64,000 bases of DNA from Telmatactis stephensoni (lineage: Eukaryota > Cnidaria > Anthozoa > Actiniaria > Isophelliidae). Below are positions 21,117 through 32,412 of the stretch, in pieces. The position numbers were made by a program, and so were the translations under genes. Under the pieces are notes generated by a model. It was not told the DNA's origin, ran no database searches, and saw nothing but the letters and a program-made list of their open reading frames with translations. Every line of letters starts with the position of its first letter. Position 1 is the first letter of the stretch. The stretch is taken from positions 434,001-498,000 of the forward strand of contig JALIZF010001813.1 of assembly GCA_029948255.1 (NCBI GenBank), in the 5' to 3' direction.

Positions 21117-21558
21117 ATATTAAAAAATAGGCGCATGTGTCTACAGCTTTATACTAGATTAAAACGTCTCGTCTCTGTGATGTAATTGTTAGATATACTG
21201 AGCATGCAAATTCCAGTATTTAATCTTTTTTGAAACTGCTGTACAATCTAGTATAAAGGTGTAGAACTTTGTCATTGTTTGATACTATAAATTTATACTT
21301 TGTTATTTGGAATTTGGAAAACATTTATTAAACAAGAATATATTGTACCAGCAACAATACCTATATAGTAATATGAATATGAACAAATTTGATGTAACAG
21401 TAATAAAAACTTATAAACAGTCACAAAAACAAAGACTTAATGTTTATGGATTGATAGTCATGTTGCAATATAGTTTTATAAAGTCTATTTCATGATATAT
21501 TAAAGATCTAATAACTTGTTTTGTGGTTCTTGAAATAACAATTAGTAAGAAATGGCTC

Positions 21559-21983
21559 TAATAAATAGTTTTGTTTTAGCTACAATCTTTTTCAACTGGT
21601 GGTAAGTCAAAAAGAATTTGTGTGTTCTTCTTCTGTGAATGTAGAGGAGCATTTCATATTATTTCGTTTCAAAATTTGTTCAACAATGTTATTAAACAGT
21701 GTGAGTTGAAGTTTTTCATGGTCATTAAGACATAGCACAACCACATCTTTTGGCATGCTGTCCTTTTTTTAACTTTCTTGCAATTCTGACAGTACGGAAA
21801 TGATGCTGCGTTTTCTACTTTTTTGAAACATTTCACACATGCATAATAATTGATGACCTTTTCAACACCAATAATCTTTCCTTGAAGAGTCTTACTTCCT
21901 AGATCTTTCACAATTTCTTTAGGAATAAAGAGATTCTTGTTTACTAGTAGTATTTTGGTGATCGATTTTGACAAAACGTCCAA
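21559..21983 (-). pseudogene. OB-fold / zinc-ribbon protein relic (RPA-like)
   Basis: The first block reads LQGKIIGVEKVINYYACVKC then YCQNCKKVKK, a strand followed by a C-x2-C...C-x2-C ribbon. After a one-base shift it continues DVVVLCLNDHEKLQLTLFNN and IVEQILKRN. A zinc ribbon inserted in an OB fold followed by a LTLF helix recalls the RPA70 C-terminal single-strand DNA-binding domain, also carried by some Helitrons. The frameshift suggests it is dead. The similarity is by pattern only. Confidence 0.45.
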
Positions 21984-23880
21984 TTATATTTTTGAAAATT
22001 AGTCAACTTACATTTGTCTGATCAAAATGACTTTCACATGACTTTCTACTAAGGAGGGATTGAAGATTTGATTAATGCCAATTTTTTTCCATGGCACGTT
22101 GCTATAGCAACGAAAAACAAAGATCATTGAATTCAGTTTTCCTAAAATATATCCAGTTTTCGATGAGCTCTAGAAAATGGCTGTATAGGTGTTAAACTTC
22201 ACTTTCTTGCACAGTTAACCAACTTAAATTCAGAAAGTTTTATCAGAGGGATTTCGAATAAATTTGTACTGGTAATTATTTTTCTGCGAATTAGATCAAG
22301 TAATTCGAGATATCAGACGATTTTTAAAAATGGCTTTTTGAGAAAAATTGGTCATAAATCCAAAATTCCAAGGTGAATTTTTTTCCTATTTCGTCAATCA
22401 AGTATAAAGGCATAGAGGACTACATACAACATGTATCGTGCCAATTGGTGCCTTAGAAGTTGCGATACAAAATTTGTGCTGCCTGTTACGACGCAGAATT
22501 ATGTAGTCAAAACTACCGCCAAAATCTCAACAAAATTTCAAAAACAGTGAGAACTATATCTGTTGTAAGAAAGACAAATACCTATTGTAACTTGTGAACA
22601 AAATTTGGAGAGATGAGAAGCTAAATGCCAATGTTATCCTCAAGCAAACTTGGGGAGTAATTTTTGTGACCACGATGCGAGCGTTGCGAATTTGTATTAC
22701 TTCGACTTCTACAAGTTTTGTCGAATTGTTTCGTGAAATTTTCTTCGTATGGGATAGAACAGGATGTTAACATACCTGTTGCCAAGTGTCGTTGTGTTTG
22801 CTGCACTAGGTATAACTCATTAAGCTTCAAAAGTAAGCAACTTCATCAAGTTGACGTTTGAGCTGCCAAGGTAAAACCCTCACAGTTTGTTAATTTATTC
22901 AAAACAACACCTTACTATCTGTTGCAAAATTCCGCACGGGATCCAGACTTTTGGGAAGAAAGACAGTAGCTCTCTGAAGACAATTGCTTCTGAGTCTAAA
23001 TCCCGTGTGGAATTTTTAACGGGGCTCCATAGATAAAACTGACAGCTATTACTATGACTATTTGATATACCAGGGAGAGGAGAACATCTTCAAAACCACC
23101 ACCAATAGTACTCTTTCTCTGGAGACCATCAAGTCTGGCACTCTCACTGATCCAACCCTTGGAGGAGCAATTTTGGGGTACCTCGGTATTCGTAATTGAC
23201 AGTAATAGATTACTTGCTGTTAGTACTGATATATTAAACGGGATATAAAATACCTACTAGAGTTTTGTACAAGTGTACAAGTGTACGTTGATCGGAGCAG
23301 TGAATGACAGAGATGGTTACAGCAGGACAACTAATAACCCGTTTCAAAACAGAGTACGATCTGTCATCGCGACGGGATCGTTTTTCAAATCCCGACGTTT
23401 TGCCAAGCCAACCTTGGCGTACGATTACTCAACCGACGCAGGCTAGTCTGTCATCGTTGAGTAAACAAATTGCCCTAGGTACTGCCAACTTAATCCAATT
23501 ATCCAGGCAGACGAATGGTCAAAGGAGCCGCTAGTTGTTTCCTACCCCTAAACCTTTTGGTGTAAAGAGGCGACTTAGTTCAATTTATCAGTTAATCAAT
23601 AACAACTGTTGTGACGGCGTTGGTTGGTACAGGTGGTACAGCGGTGAACAATCGTAGTAAACTGTTCGTTGGATCATTGAGCGGTAAAAAAGAAAGCAAT
23701 TGAGGGCTTATAAGCAGCAAAATATTACTATAATTACTACATAGCAGGCGACATTTGAGCTAAGTAAAACTTTGTTTATTATCAGTTATCTCGGCTTTAA
23801 TAATAAACTCAATTTCAGGGTTCTAGTGCCCTTGCACACACTGGCAATAAATACACAAAATTTACCAGTTGAAGTCATTT
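21984..23880. other. Intergenic, possible terminal exon at 23013-23200
   Basis: On the plus strand 23013-23200 is open and reads YQGEENIFKTTTNSTLSLET and then TDPTLGGAILGYLGIRN-stop, with no identified partner exon. The rest shows no gene. A GC-richer block at 23290-23560 may be an unidentified repeat. Confidence 0.3.
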
Positions 23881-23887
23881 ATCTTCT

Positions 23888-23962
23888 GGATGGTCCAGTG
23901 GATAGAGCCATGGCTTTTGAAGCGAAAGGTCCGGGTTCAATTCCCGGCAGTGAGGAAAATTT
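23888..23962 (+). ncRNA. tRNA-like sequence (probable SINE head)
   Basis: TGGTCCAGTGGATAGAGC fits a pol III A box and D arm. GGTTCAATTCC is a perfect B box inside a 5-bp T-arm stem (CCGGG..CCCGG). The anticodon-arm region (GGCTTTTGAAGC) is Gln- or Lys-like. The acceptor ends do not pair well and a T-rich tail follows. It is therefore more likely a tRNA-derived SINE promoter or tRNA pseudogene than a working tRNA. Confidence 0.55.
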
Positions 23963-24471
23963 GTTTTTTCACTTCTTTTTTCCTTTTTCACACATTTTTT
24001 TCTTTTATAGCTAATGACTCTTTCTTCGCTAAAGAAATTATTGGTTTATTGATTTAGATTTTTGTCCTCAAATGAAAACTTGTTATTTTACTAAAATGTA
24101 TTGTTTGGGCTTCCTGTGCTCATTTGGGTAAATCCACGAGTTACTTCGCCATTGGCAGTTTGATTATCAATACTGTGTGAGTATGGATAATTTTATCTTT
24201 ATCTGAATAGGTAAATTGAAGCAACTACAGCGAGGAGGAAGCTCCTCAATATCCGTTTTTTACTGAAAAAAAAAAAAAACGCAACTAGCACCAGGGCGCC
24301 AGCCACTTCTGGCATCACTGGAAATCAGACTCCTGTGGCTTATAATAAGGCACTGATCATTTGAAGAACTGTTATACTATGACTTTGGGTGTTTGTAGCT
24401 GCATTTTAGTGGTGATTGGGGCAAAAAATTGTAATATCATATCCCATCCTATGTTTTATTTCAAGATGCAG

Positions 24472-24594
24472 ACCCGTGAGTCAATCATCAAGCAGTTGAA
24501 GGACCTGAAGGACCTTAAAGAGGCTGGCATTCTAAATGATGCAGAGTTCCATGCCCAGAAAACAAAGCTCCTTCAAAAGCTGTCGGAACTGTAG
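24472..24594 (+). CDS. SHOCT-like C-terminal exon
   Basis: The exon begins after TTTATTTCAAG and reads IKQLKDLKDLKEAGILNDAE then FHAQKTKLLQKLSEL-stop. Leu-Lys repeats followed by AGILNDAEF..KK..LL is the SHOCT short C-terminal domain, which usually lies at the end of multi-domain proteins as an oligomerisation or binding motif. The start at 24472 (MQTRES) may be internal to a longer, spliced protein; no upstream exon was found on the plus strand. Confidence 0.55.
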   Translation, partial: TRESIIKQLKDLKDLKEAGILNDAEFHAQKTKLLQKLSEL

Positions 24595-24635
24595 CTTTTA
24601 TAGCTCTTCATTCCTGAGTTAACGTTATTAAAAGA

Positions 24636-25470
24636 TTAAAGATATCCGTCGTTTCTCATGTAATTTCTTATTTCATCAGTTGTAACGTTTAAAAAGGCTT
24701 CAAGGACCATTTGTTCCGGTTCGTTGCAAAGTTTCCAAGGGAGAGAATTTTCTCCCACCCAGTGTTTTGTCTTGGCAAATAATTCTTTGCATGGATTAAG
24801 ATCTGGGCTGTAGAGCGGTAAATAGATTAAGACAGCACCCGATGCATTTATTGCAGCAACAACGTCGTGTGTATGGTGGATTGCGGCATTATTTGCATAG
24901 GAGAAAAATGAAATGTTAAGATGTATTATAAGCCTAGAGTAAAGTTATTAACCTGAAAACCAATATTCTTACCCATGATAATGACAGAGCGAGGGTTATA
25001 GCCATTAACTGGCAACATATTGGGCACAAGGGTTTGTTGAACAAAATCAAGGAATGTATCCCCATTAACATTTCCTTGGTAAATACCGACGTCGAGAATG
25101 CCATTCATACAGATCACAGGTATTGCAGTGATTATCGGTCCCCAGTTTACAAACGGAGTTACCACTTGAGCACGGATTCCACGGAAACTATAGCCATGTT
25201 TTTGGCAAAGACGTTTATCCTGAAGAATACGTTTTTATAACTTTAATTATAAAATTCAAAATATATCACCTCTGTCATGAGAAAGTACTTACGAATCCAG
25301 CTTTGTCGAGGAAAATTAACATGTCTGGATTAAAGGTGTACACTTTATATTTTCAAAATATTTTCAAGTAAATTATTAAGTCAAATAATAGTAGTCGAGG
25401 CGTTTCTGATTATTGCCGAGGCTTACCTTTTTGCATGTGACTCCATTTCTTTTTAAGTAATAATGAATTG
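24636..25470 (-). pseudogene. IS630/Tc1-like DDE transposase with introns
   Basis: Order on the minus strand: a helix-turn-helix-type block YLKRNGVTCKK (about 25455-25425, ending in GTAAGC), then LIFLDKAGF with the first Asp (about 25300, ending in GTAAGT), then GIRAQVVTPFVNWGPIITAI and TFLDFVQQTLVPNM, then VIIMG..NAAIHH with the second Asp split by an intron-like insert (24975-24897). Last comes LPLYSPDLNPCKELF, ending at TAA 24636. In the family the last block is NPIE-E; here the acidic residue after NP-x is Lys. The donor for the third intron is good but its acceptor lacks AG. Dead copy. Confidence 0.7.
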
Positions 25471-25870
25471 CTGAGTAAACAAACTGAGAGCCCGTAGTTT
25501 GGAACATATTTTCAGCAATTTCAGCTAAATTAGTGTCTGGATTGCTTAAAGTGCCCCCAACCCCTAAATTGAAATTTTGATAATTGTTTCTTCATGAATG
25601 GAAAAGCCTTATGGTTAAATATTTCAGGATAAAATCATCTCCTTTCTGAGGATTAAACATTTGAAATCTGAAAATGCAAATGGGATGATGTAGAAAAAGG
25701 ACTACTTAAATATGCAAAAGCACTAGAGATGAATTTTATACTACTTTTTCATTTGCAAAACATTTTCATTGCTAAAGTACAAAGTTTGGTGAATGTTTTT
25801 GCCACCCAACTCAAACACACTTGTTTCAAATTGGAGACAAAATCATGCAAATTCCTTTTTTTACGTCACC

Positions 25871-26371
25871 TCATTTGCATCCTAAAACAGCATCCAGCTC
25901 TTTGTAAAATGGAGAGGTTTTACGTTCACCACCACTTTGATTTCGATTATGGTCTTTAGTCTCTTTATATTTATCTTTTAAGTATTGAAACATTCTCTTA
26001 CATTGAGAAACTGACACTTTCTTGATAGTGCTTACTCCCTTAGCGATTTCATCCCAAACTGTTCTAGCATGCCTTGACTCCAGGTGGGTGAAGTTCTCAC
26101 TCCACAGTTGAACTAGTAGAGTTTCCGCCTCCTCAGACCATCTTTGATATGCCTTTTCTGCCTCTTCTGATTTGGTAGAGCTCGATGATGGCTGTGCTGG
26201 TGATGGTGTACGCGAGGTGCTACTGCTCGGCTGACTTGGAAGAGACAGTCCAAATTGTTGTGGTGGGGCCATTTGTGTTGGAATTGAAGAAATATATGGC
26301 ACGTAATTTGCCCCTCTGTATTGGCTTTCATTCATCCTTTGTCTCAGGTTCATATTGATCGCTGGGTCCAT
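25871..26371 (-). CDS. Myb/SANT-like (trihelix) DNA-binding protein
   Basis: 166 aa. The N-terminal third is Gln/Pro/Ser-rich. Residues ~80-165 read RWSEEAETLLVQLWSENF, then RTVWDEIAKGV, then CKRMFQYLKDKYKETKDHN, which is the three-helix Myb/SANT-like domain with its spaced Trp residues. Such single-exon proteins often accompany PIF/Harbinger and related DNA transposons; no such transposase is seen beside it, only the IS630-like relic. An ATG further upstream (about 26407) opens a different frame, so MDPAINM at 26371 is taken as the start. Confidence 0.65.
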   Translation of the reverse strand: MDPAINMNLRQRMNESQYRGANYVPYISSIPTQMAPPQQFGLSLPSQPSSSTSRTPSPAQPSSSSTKSEEAEKAYQRWSEEAETLLVQLWSENFTHLESRHARTVWDEIAKGVSTIKKVSVSQCKRMFQYLKDKYKETKDHNRNQSGGERKTSPFYKELDAVLGCK

Positions 26372-26419
26372 CCCAATTATAGTAATACTGTTGGTTGCTC
26401 TGATTCATGGTCGCGTAAA

Positions 26420-26713
26420 TCAAGCTAGCAATGTAATACAAGCAACAGCTTGACCTCTAGCTAGATAGCCATTAGCGGTGAATATGATTGACATTTTTAT
26501 CAAAGATAAATAAAGTCTTGTTTGTTGTACGGGAAAAAGACTGCTTAAAAGCAGTACAGCGGCATCTTTGAAATTTTGTACTAAACTACAAGGTCTCAAC
26601 AATTCAAAACAAATCGGTTGCACTTGGAGCAGTACAAAATTGAAACAATTTTGACAGTTTTTTAACTTGTCTAAACAAAGTTGTTCAAAATTGGTCCAAG
26701 TGCGACCCGGGCC
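26420..26713. other. Intergenic
   Basis: Nothing recognised. The open minus-strand frame here runs into the satellite and is not credible. Confidence 0.4.
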
Positions 26714-27215
26714 TAAATCAGTAGTTACACCAATAATGGGATATCGTTGGTATAAGACTGGATTTTCATTAATCATATCCTAATAATATCCCAATAAAGT
26801 ACCAAGCTAAATCAGTAGTTACACAAATAATGGGATATCATTGGTATAAGACTGGATTTTCATTAATCATATCCCAATAATATCCCAATCAAGTACCAAG
26901 CTAAATCAGTAGTTACACCAATAATGGGATATCGTTGGTATAAGACTGGATTTTCATTAATCATATCCCAATAATATCCCAATCAAGTACCAAGCTATAT
27001 CAGTAGTTACACCAATAATGGGATATTTAATCATATCCTAATAATATCCCAATCCAGTAGCAAACTAAATCAGTAGTTACACCAATAATGGGATATCATT
27101 GGTATAAGATTGGATTCTCATTAATCATATCCCAATAATATCCCAATAAAATACAAAGTCAAATCAGAAGTTACATCAATAATGGGATATCTTTGTAATA
27201 AGATGTGATTGTTTA
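26714..27215. repeat. Satellite, ~94-bp unit, about six copies
   Basis: The unit CTAAATCAGTAGTTACACC..AATAATGGGATAT restarts at about 26713, 26807, 26901, 26994, 27064 and 27158. One copy lacks ~24 bp. The copies are very similar, so the amplification is fairly recent. Confidence 0.9.
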
Positions 27216-27230
27216 TACCCTTGCATAAAG

Positions 27231-27602
27231 TCATTGATCCCACCACAGTGAATATGGTCTTTGCCATGTACCATTGACAACTCCTGCAATACTATCAAAA
27301 TGGATTTCCTGGTTTCTTGTTCCTTCTGGAATCCAAAAGCCATCATTTTGCTGAGTGAAAAATTGCCCTTTGACCACTTTTCTTGGGATACTAAATGATA
27401 GCACACAAGCTCTCCACATGCAATCTGGCCGATTCCCCATTACTAGCACCATATCATTTGCAACTGGGTAGTAAGGAACAACAACAGACTCAGCTCCGAT
27501 TGGGAAAACTCTTTGCATGAAGTCCATTACAATGAATGTGGGAAGTCCACCAATATCACCATACTTTGCCAGCATTATCTTTCTGCTTATTTGAGACAAT
27601 GG
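27231..27602 (-). pseudogene. CACTA/EnSpm-type transposase, C-terminal exon, 3' part
   Basis: Continues in the same frame across the insertion with QISRKIMLAKYGDIGGLPTF and FPIGAESVVVPYYPVANDMV, and ends SLWWDQ at the edge of the satellite. Confidence 0.65.
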
Positions 27603-28705
27603 CAGAGGAGGAGCGCACACCTTCCCGAGATGCATTGCAAAATAAAGTATACTATCAATTTTTTCGCACATTCATCATTGTGTTGAAGTCACCTAAGCGA
27701 GAGCATTGATAGCGGTTAGGGAAAGCTAGTTCTTTCAAATTTGTCGTCTATTGCTTGTGAAAAACGAAACTCACTTATGGTGTGGTTTGAAGTATGAATT
27801 CTTTGTCATAAAAATAATTAATGTAAGATTAATACGCTGGATGAAGCGACGCTTTATGTTGAATCCTGTGATTGAACTGCATGGTCCAAGTTCATGAGCA
27901 TTTAATTCTCGAAATATGTGATACAACATGTAAAATAAAACTTGTAGAACTAAATCTTTAATTAATTTTGGATTGCTAGCCATTCAAGAACAAACTTCAA
28001 TGAAACTTTAGAGTGAGAATATAAACAACACCGAAGCAAGGATCGGATAACGCCAAAGGTCACGGACTGAAATTAGTTTATTTCCTGAGCATTATAGTTG
28101 TTATGCTCTAAGAACATGTCGTATTTTTATCATTACGCCTTTCATATGATGCCTGAATTACTATCACAATCCAAAGAGCAAAGTGTTATTTTACTATGAT
28201 GCATATTGACGCGATTGTAAACCCAGACACTGAGCCAGTGGTTTATCAGCAACGGCTACACACTGCTTGTGTTTAATGTCAAAACATCCCGCATAAATTC
28301 TAAAATTTCGAATTGAAATCCTGGGTCACTAAGGGTCACTTTGAGACCACAAACAAGGGGAAAGATCGCTCTATAAGACACTATAATCAGAACCAGTTTA
28401 TGTTGATTTGTTTTAAAGAAAGCGATGTTTGAATATTGGGTATTTTCTTCAGGTCCCAATGTACTTCAAGTTCAAATCTAAATTACAAACCTTTAGAAAT
28501 GTCAAAATAAGTAAATAAATAAATAATTACAATAAATTTGTAATAGTTTGAAAGCTCTTTTACCATTTCTTCTTATTCGTAAAGGAATTCATTTCTGCAT
28601 CTCAATGCAACGACCAAAAATGAGCTCCATTTCCACCATAAATTTTGTACAAATCCACGTTTCAAAGGCGCAATGTATCTTGGGAAGGTGTGCGCTCCTC
28701 CTCTG
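27603..28705. mobile_element. 1.1 kb non-autonomous DNA transposon with 9-bp duplication
   Basis: Both ends read CAGAGGAGGAGCGCACACCT inward (left on plus, right on minus), and the match runs ~35-40 bp to GCATTGC. AGACAATGG flanks both sides (27594-27602 and 28706-28714). Removing the element plus one duplicate rejoins the host frame as APLSQISRK. The interior has no recognised gene. An 8-9 bp duplication fits hAT, P or MULE type elements. Confidence 0.85.
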
Positions 28706-29145
28706 AGACAATGGGGCAACTACCATTTCATTACTTTTCTGAAGTAATCTTGCTCCCATATCACTGAATCCCACCTTATACAGCTCTGAAGCAAAATAAT
28801 ACTTTAGTTCACCTGCCTCTTTAGCTATAAATATTTCTTTCAGCAGTACAAAGGATTCACCAAAACATGCAGCTACAATATGTTCATTTGTCCTGTATAA
28901 AATACCTTTGTATTGGTGCTTTGGCTTCCACACGCTTCTGTATACTGTTGCTACTTTACCAACGAGATTATCCTGCACTCCACAGCAAGCAGCAACAGTT
29001 CTTTTTATAGCATCTGGCAACAGGTAGGGTTTCAAGGCACCAACTACAACACCATTCCCTTCATGATCAACTGATGGATTTGCTTTGTATAGTTGCTTTG
29101 CATCATCAATGGTTTTTTCCCATACCTAAATTTACAACAAATACA
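28706..29145 (-). pseudogene. CACTA/EnSpm-type transposase, C-terminal exon, 5' part
   Basis: After an ATTTAG acceptor (about 29130) the frame reads WEKTIDDAKQLYKANPSVDH and LKPYLLPDAIKRTVAACCGV, then NEHIVAACFGESFVLLKEI, and is cut at VVAPLS by the inserted element. Confidence 0.65.
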
Positions 29146-29279
29146 ACAATTTCATATTTACTTCTGATAGATATTAATAAAATGATGATGATGATTAGAA
29201 AACATAATATTTTGATTTTATCATTATATGCTTTTTATAAAATTGCATTATGTTCTCCTCTTTCACCTTTTTGCAATTG

Positions 29280-30685
29280 CTGGACTGTAAGATATACCTG
29301 AAATTTATAATGTCTTCCTTAATATGAAGCAAATTATGGAGAATAATTACACACTTGTGTGGTCCCCGCCTTTCTTCAAGAAGAACAGCATATCTAAGGC
29401 ACATTGCATGGAATGTGTCTGAACTTTCTATGGTCCATCCATTTCTAGCATGATTCTTAACAAATTCAATCATGTGTGCAAGACAGCTCCACTCTTCTCT
29501 TTGCCTATCTGTTAGCAAGCCATCAAAGACCACTTCTGAAATGGGATATGCAAACATCAAAAACTCTTCTGCCTTCCAGGATCCAAGAGATTTAGTCAAT
29601 TTTTTAGGATACCTAAAAGACTCAAATTTGGTTGTCCATGGGATGCTATCAAGTCTTTCATCTACAATGTCCCAGTTTATCTCACTATCTTCATCATTGA
29701 TGAGATCTAACAAAGCAGATTTTACAATATTGAGAGAGAATGTGTGCATTTCATCATATACCATATGCTCATCATAAAGGAATCCATATAATGGGTACAG
29801 CCTGTGAAGGATTGACAGACCAGTGTACCCACTCTCACCTGCTTTTTGTTTCCTAATTGATACTCTTTCTTCTGCTTCAATGTCACACAATAAATCAAGA
29901 TTATCCAGTACACTTTTCTTTGCAGAGGGAAATCGGCCTTGTTTTCTGAAATTTGTGTAATAGTAGTGAGATCGTTCTGGTATATATATACTCTCTAACA
30001 AATGACATCGTCTGCATGCACATTTTCCCATTTTAACAAACTTTCCTGCTTCACATATTCCACTATGATCACCAGAAAAGCAAAGAATTAAATGCCTAAT
30101 AACTGCAGTGCCTTCAGCTTTGCCACACATTGGCACAGAACAATGTACTTTTATTCCATTAATGAATCCAGTTTCAATGTCATTAATCAAAGGTTCAAGG
30201 AAAGAATCTAAGAAAATGGGACATTTGTTTGGCAGAAGATAAGTTGGGACAAATCCCACAACATAGACTTCTTCAACTGCACATCTATTTTCTTTTGACA
30301 TTGTTGCAACTTGCAGCTCTATTGCCCCAGAACCACGTGTACATGAGAAAGGCTGCCAGCCATCCCAATGGACATCATATGCCAAATTTCTTGGATCACC
30401 CCTAGTTCTTTTTACTTCATGTTCAAATACATTGAAGCAACTTGGACATTCAATTTGTCTTTTATCTTCATTACCACCAATGAACGGGGATTGCACTATA
30501 GACTCTGACGAAATTATTGTTTTACATCCATCAACAGGGCACTGAACAGGAAGTACCCATTCACATCCAGGATTCCAAAAGTACTGGAGTCTAGAAAATT
30601 GTTTGCCATCCCATATTTCTTTTTTCAAAGGATACCCCCCATTTTCTCTGTTTTCCTCAGTGTTCTCTTTCAGTCCAATGTGCAC
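29280..30685 (-). pseudogene. CACTA/EnSpm-type transposase, central catalytic part
   Basis: Contains LAYDVHWDGWQPF, then SGAIELQVATMS, PIFLDSFLEPLINDIETGF, a CxxC/HxxC-rich block (SVPMCGKAEG..LILC..C), CACRRCHLL, and YDEMHTFSLNIVKSALLDL. DGW and DEMH are candidate catalytic acidic positions. A C-terminal block (WSCLAHMIEFVKNHARNGWT) resembles the domain that follows the transposase in plant-type CACTA elements. It ends at a CAG|GTATAT donor near 29297. Confidence 0.72.
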
Positions 30686-31521
30686 TCATCTTCTTGCACA
30701 TTTCAGGAGAAGAAAACCATCGATTTACTTTGTCTATTACACTTAAGTAGTAATAAGGAATTGTTCCAGGATTTCCACAGTGTGGACATAATTCATTTTT
30801 AGATTCCATGAGACCAAATAAACATGGATGAGCAGGGTTTAGACATATACAGTATAATTTTGGATTATTATAACCCATTTCTTCTAGCATACAACGCACG
30901 TGTTCCCAAGATGATGGCCACTTGTCAAGGTTTTCAACGTTGTTTTTGCAAAAGACTTCTTTGCCCCACTTCAACATATCCTCCAATGTTTTAATTGAAA
31001 ACCCACTCTTGGTTTTAATATCAACAAGTTTTAAAACAGTTTCTCTGATGAATTCGCGCACATCATCAGATTCTTCCCGATCTCCATTTAGTAATTCAGG
31101 TTGTGTGTCTACTATATCTTCATGCATGTTTTCGTCATCAGAACCAGAAGAGTCATTATCAATCGTGTCTTGAACAAAGGAACTTGTTCTGTCACAATCG
31201 GAATCATAGGCAAGATTTGACATTTCAAATGTGGACTCTGAATGAAAACCACTTGCGCTAGCATAATCACTTGTTAGTACTTCCTCCAAATCATTGGACA
31301 CATCTAAAGAGGTACTTTCAAACACACATTGATCACCATTCGCCAGTGCAGTTCGCTTAGCATGCCTCCATGCCTTCATTCTGTTTACCGGTTTCCCTTC
31401 GCACACCACATGGACAATGAATATGGCGTTGATCGCGAACACTTTTTCCATTTTCTAAATCACAGTCACACCAGACTAAAGTGGAAAGTTTGAAGTTCAT
31501 ACTCGGCACGTTCGACGCCAT
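30657..31521 (-). pseudogene. CACTA/EnSpm-type transposase, N-terminal part
   Basis: The start MASNVPSMNFKLSTLVWCDC (31521) is one frame off from KPVNRMKAWRHAKRTALANG, showing an indel near 31410. An acidic middle follows, then YCICLNPAHPCLFGL and CPHCGNPGTIPYYYLS, a zinc cluster as in tnp2 proteins. It ends PEMCKKMSAHWTERE, a conserved block in the family, where another one-base shift leads into the next frame. Confidence 0.7.
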
Positions 31522-31600
31522 TTTGAACAATATTATTATAAAAGACCGGGTTGCCTGTGGATTATACACACTAATATTTTACCACAGGCAATCCGTCCTA

Positions 31601-32117
31601 GAGTGCATGCACTTAATCCGTGAAACAAATACTTCTAATTACTAGAGTGAGCACACTTAACCCGTGAAATAGTTAGTAGACTACTAGTTACTAGTAGGTA
31701 TTTCCATTGTTTTCTTTTGTGTCTATCGGAGGGGGGAGTACTTGCTCAGGATTTGGGTGGGGGTGTTACGCTGGGATCGTAAAACGTTTACCCCGTTTAT
31801 GACAGAAGAACTCAAAATACCATACCCTGTTTATGACAAAGCATAATAATTTCAGAATGTAATCTATGTATTTGTTTGCGATGTAGATAGTTTCGTAACG
31901 AGTTTGTCGCGATCGTGAACGAACAGCGATAATTAAGGCTAATACGCTGATTGTTGCCGTTGTGGCTAGCTAACGATTAAGGTTGAGAAGAAAGTTGATT
32001 AAGTGCGCTCACTCTACTAAATAGTGTTGATTAGACAATAGAAAACAATTTAAGGAATTACCATAATGTAGTACTATTTTATGCTATTTATGTTTCACGG
32101 ATTAAGTGCGTGCACTC
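31601..32117. mobile_element. TA-MITE copy A (outer)
   Basis: TIRs GAGTGCATGCACTTAATCCG and its inverse at 32090-32117, flanked by TA (31599-31600 and 32118-32119). Its middle is interrupted by copy B. Confidence 0.85.
31645..32014. mobile_element. TA-MITE copy B nested in copy A
   Basis: Ends GAGTGAGCACACTTAACCCG and the inverse of GAGTGAGCGCACTTAATCAA, flanked by TA at 31643-31644 and 32015-32016. The related copy at 34653 has the uninterrupted sequence AATTAC-TA-CTAAATAGTG. Confidence 0.85.
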
Positions 32118-32119
32118 TA

Positions 32120-32303
32120 AGGGCCGCCTGTTCACATGACAGAGGGTGTCCCTATGTAGTAGGGTTACCCTAGGTATGTAGGTGGTAGGGTCCCCCTTCT
32201 CCTTTGTCTTACGCAGTTCGTTTCACATGCGAGAGAGGGTGCCCCTAGGGGATCATGTGCACCCTACCACCTAGGGGCACCCTCCCTCATGTGAACAGGC
32301 CCT
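32120..32303. mobile_element. MITE with AGGGCC..TGTTCACATGA ends
   Basis: AGGGCCGCCTGTTCACATGA at the left is mirrored by TCATGTGAACAGGCCCT at the right. The inner repeats GGGTGYCCCTA / TAGGGGCACCC also mirror. It abuts copy A directly. Confidence 0.8.
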
Positions 32304-32412
32304 ACCTCACGATCGACCAAGACCGGTATTTGTTAAATAATTCATTGCAAACCTTATTTAGCGCTATTCTCAAGGAAAAGTAATAGGTGCTTTTACATTG
32401 ACTGATATAATA

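Larger units (their letters stand above)
27231..31521 (-). mobile_element. CACTA/EnSpm-type transposase gene, frameshifted, interrupted by another element
   Basis: Pieces on the minus strand from 31521 to 27231 form one long protein of the tnp2-like class: N-terminal zinc cluster, catalytic core, and C-terminal part. Frame changes occur near 31410 and 30660, an intron lies around 29280-29130, and a 1.1 kb element is inserted at 27603-28705. I did not find the CACTA terminal repeats, so the element's ends are undefined. Confidence 0.7.

Noticed and set aside
20700..21250. tRNA or rRNA genes elsewhere in the window
   Set aside because: Apart from 23888-23962 no sequence with both A and B boxes in tRNA spacing was noticed, and no rRNA-like conserved blocks.
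23772..24057. Two plus-strand ORFs spanning 23772-24057
   Set aside because: They read through the tRNA-like sequence; the apparent protein is an artefact of the A/B boxes and the T-rich tail.
26714..27215. Regularly spaced repeats resembling a CRISPR array
   Set aside because: The ~94-bp units are contiguous with no unique spacers, and the genome is eukaryotic; this is a satellite.
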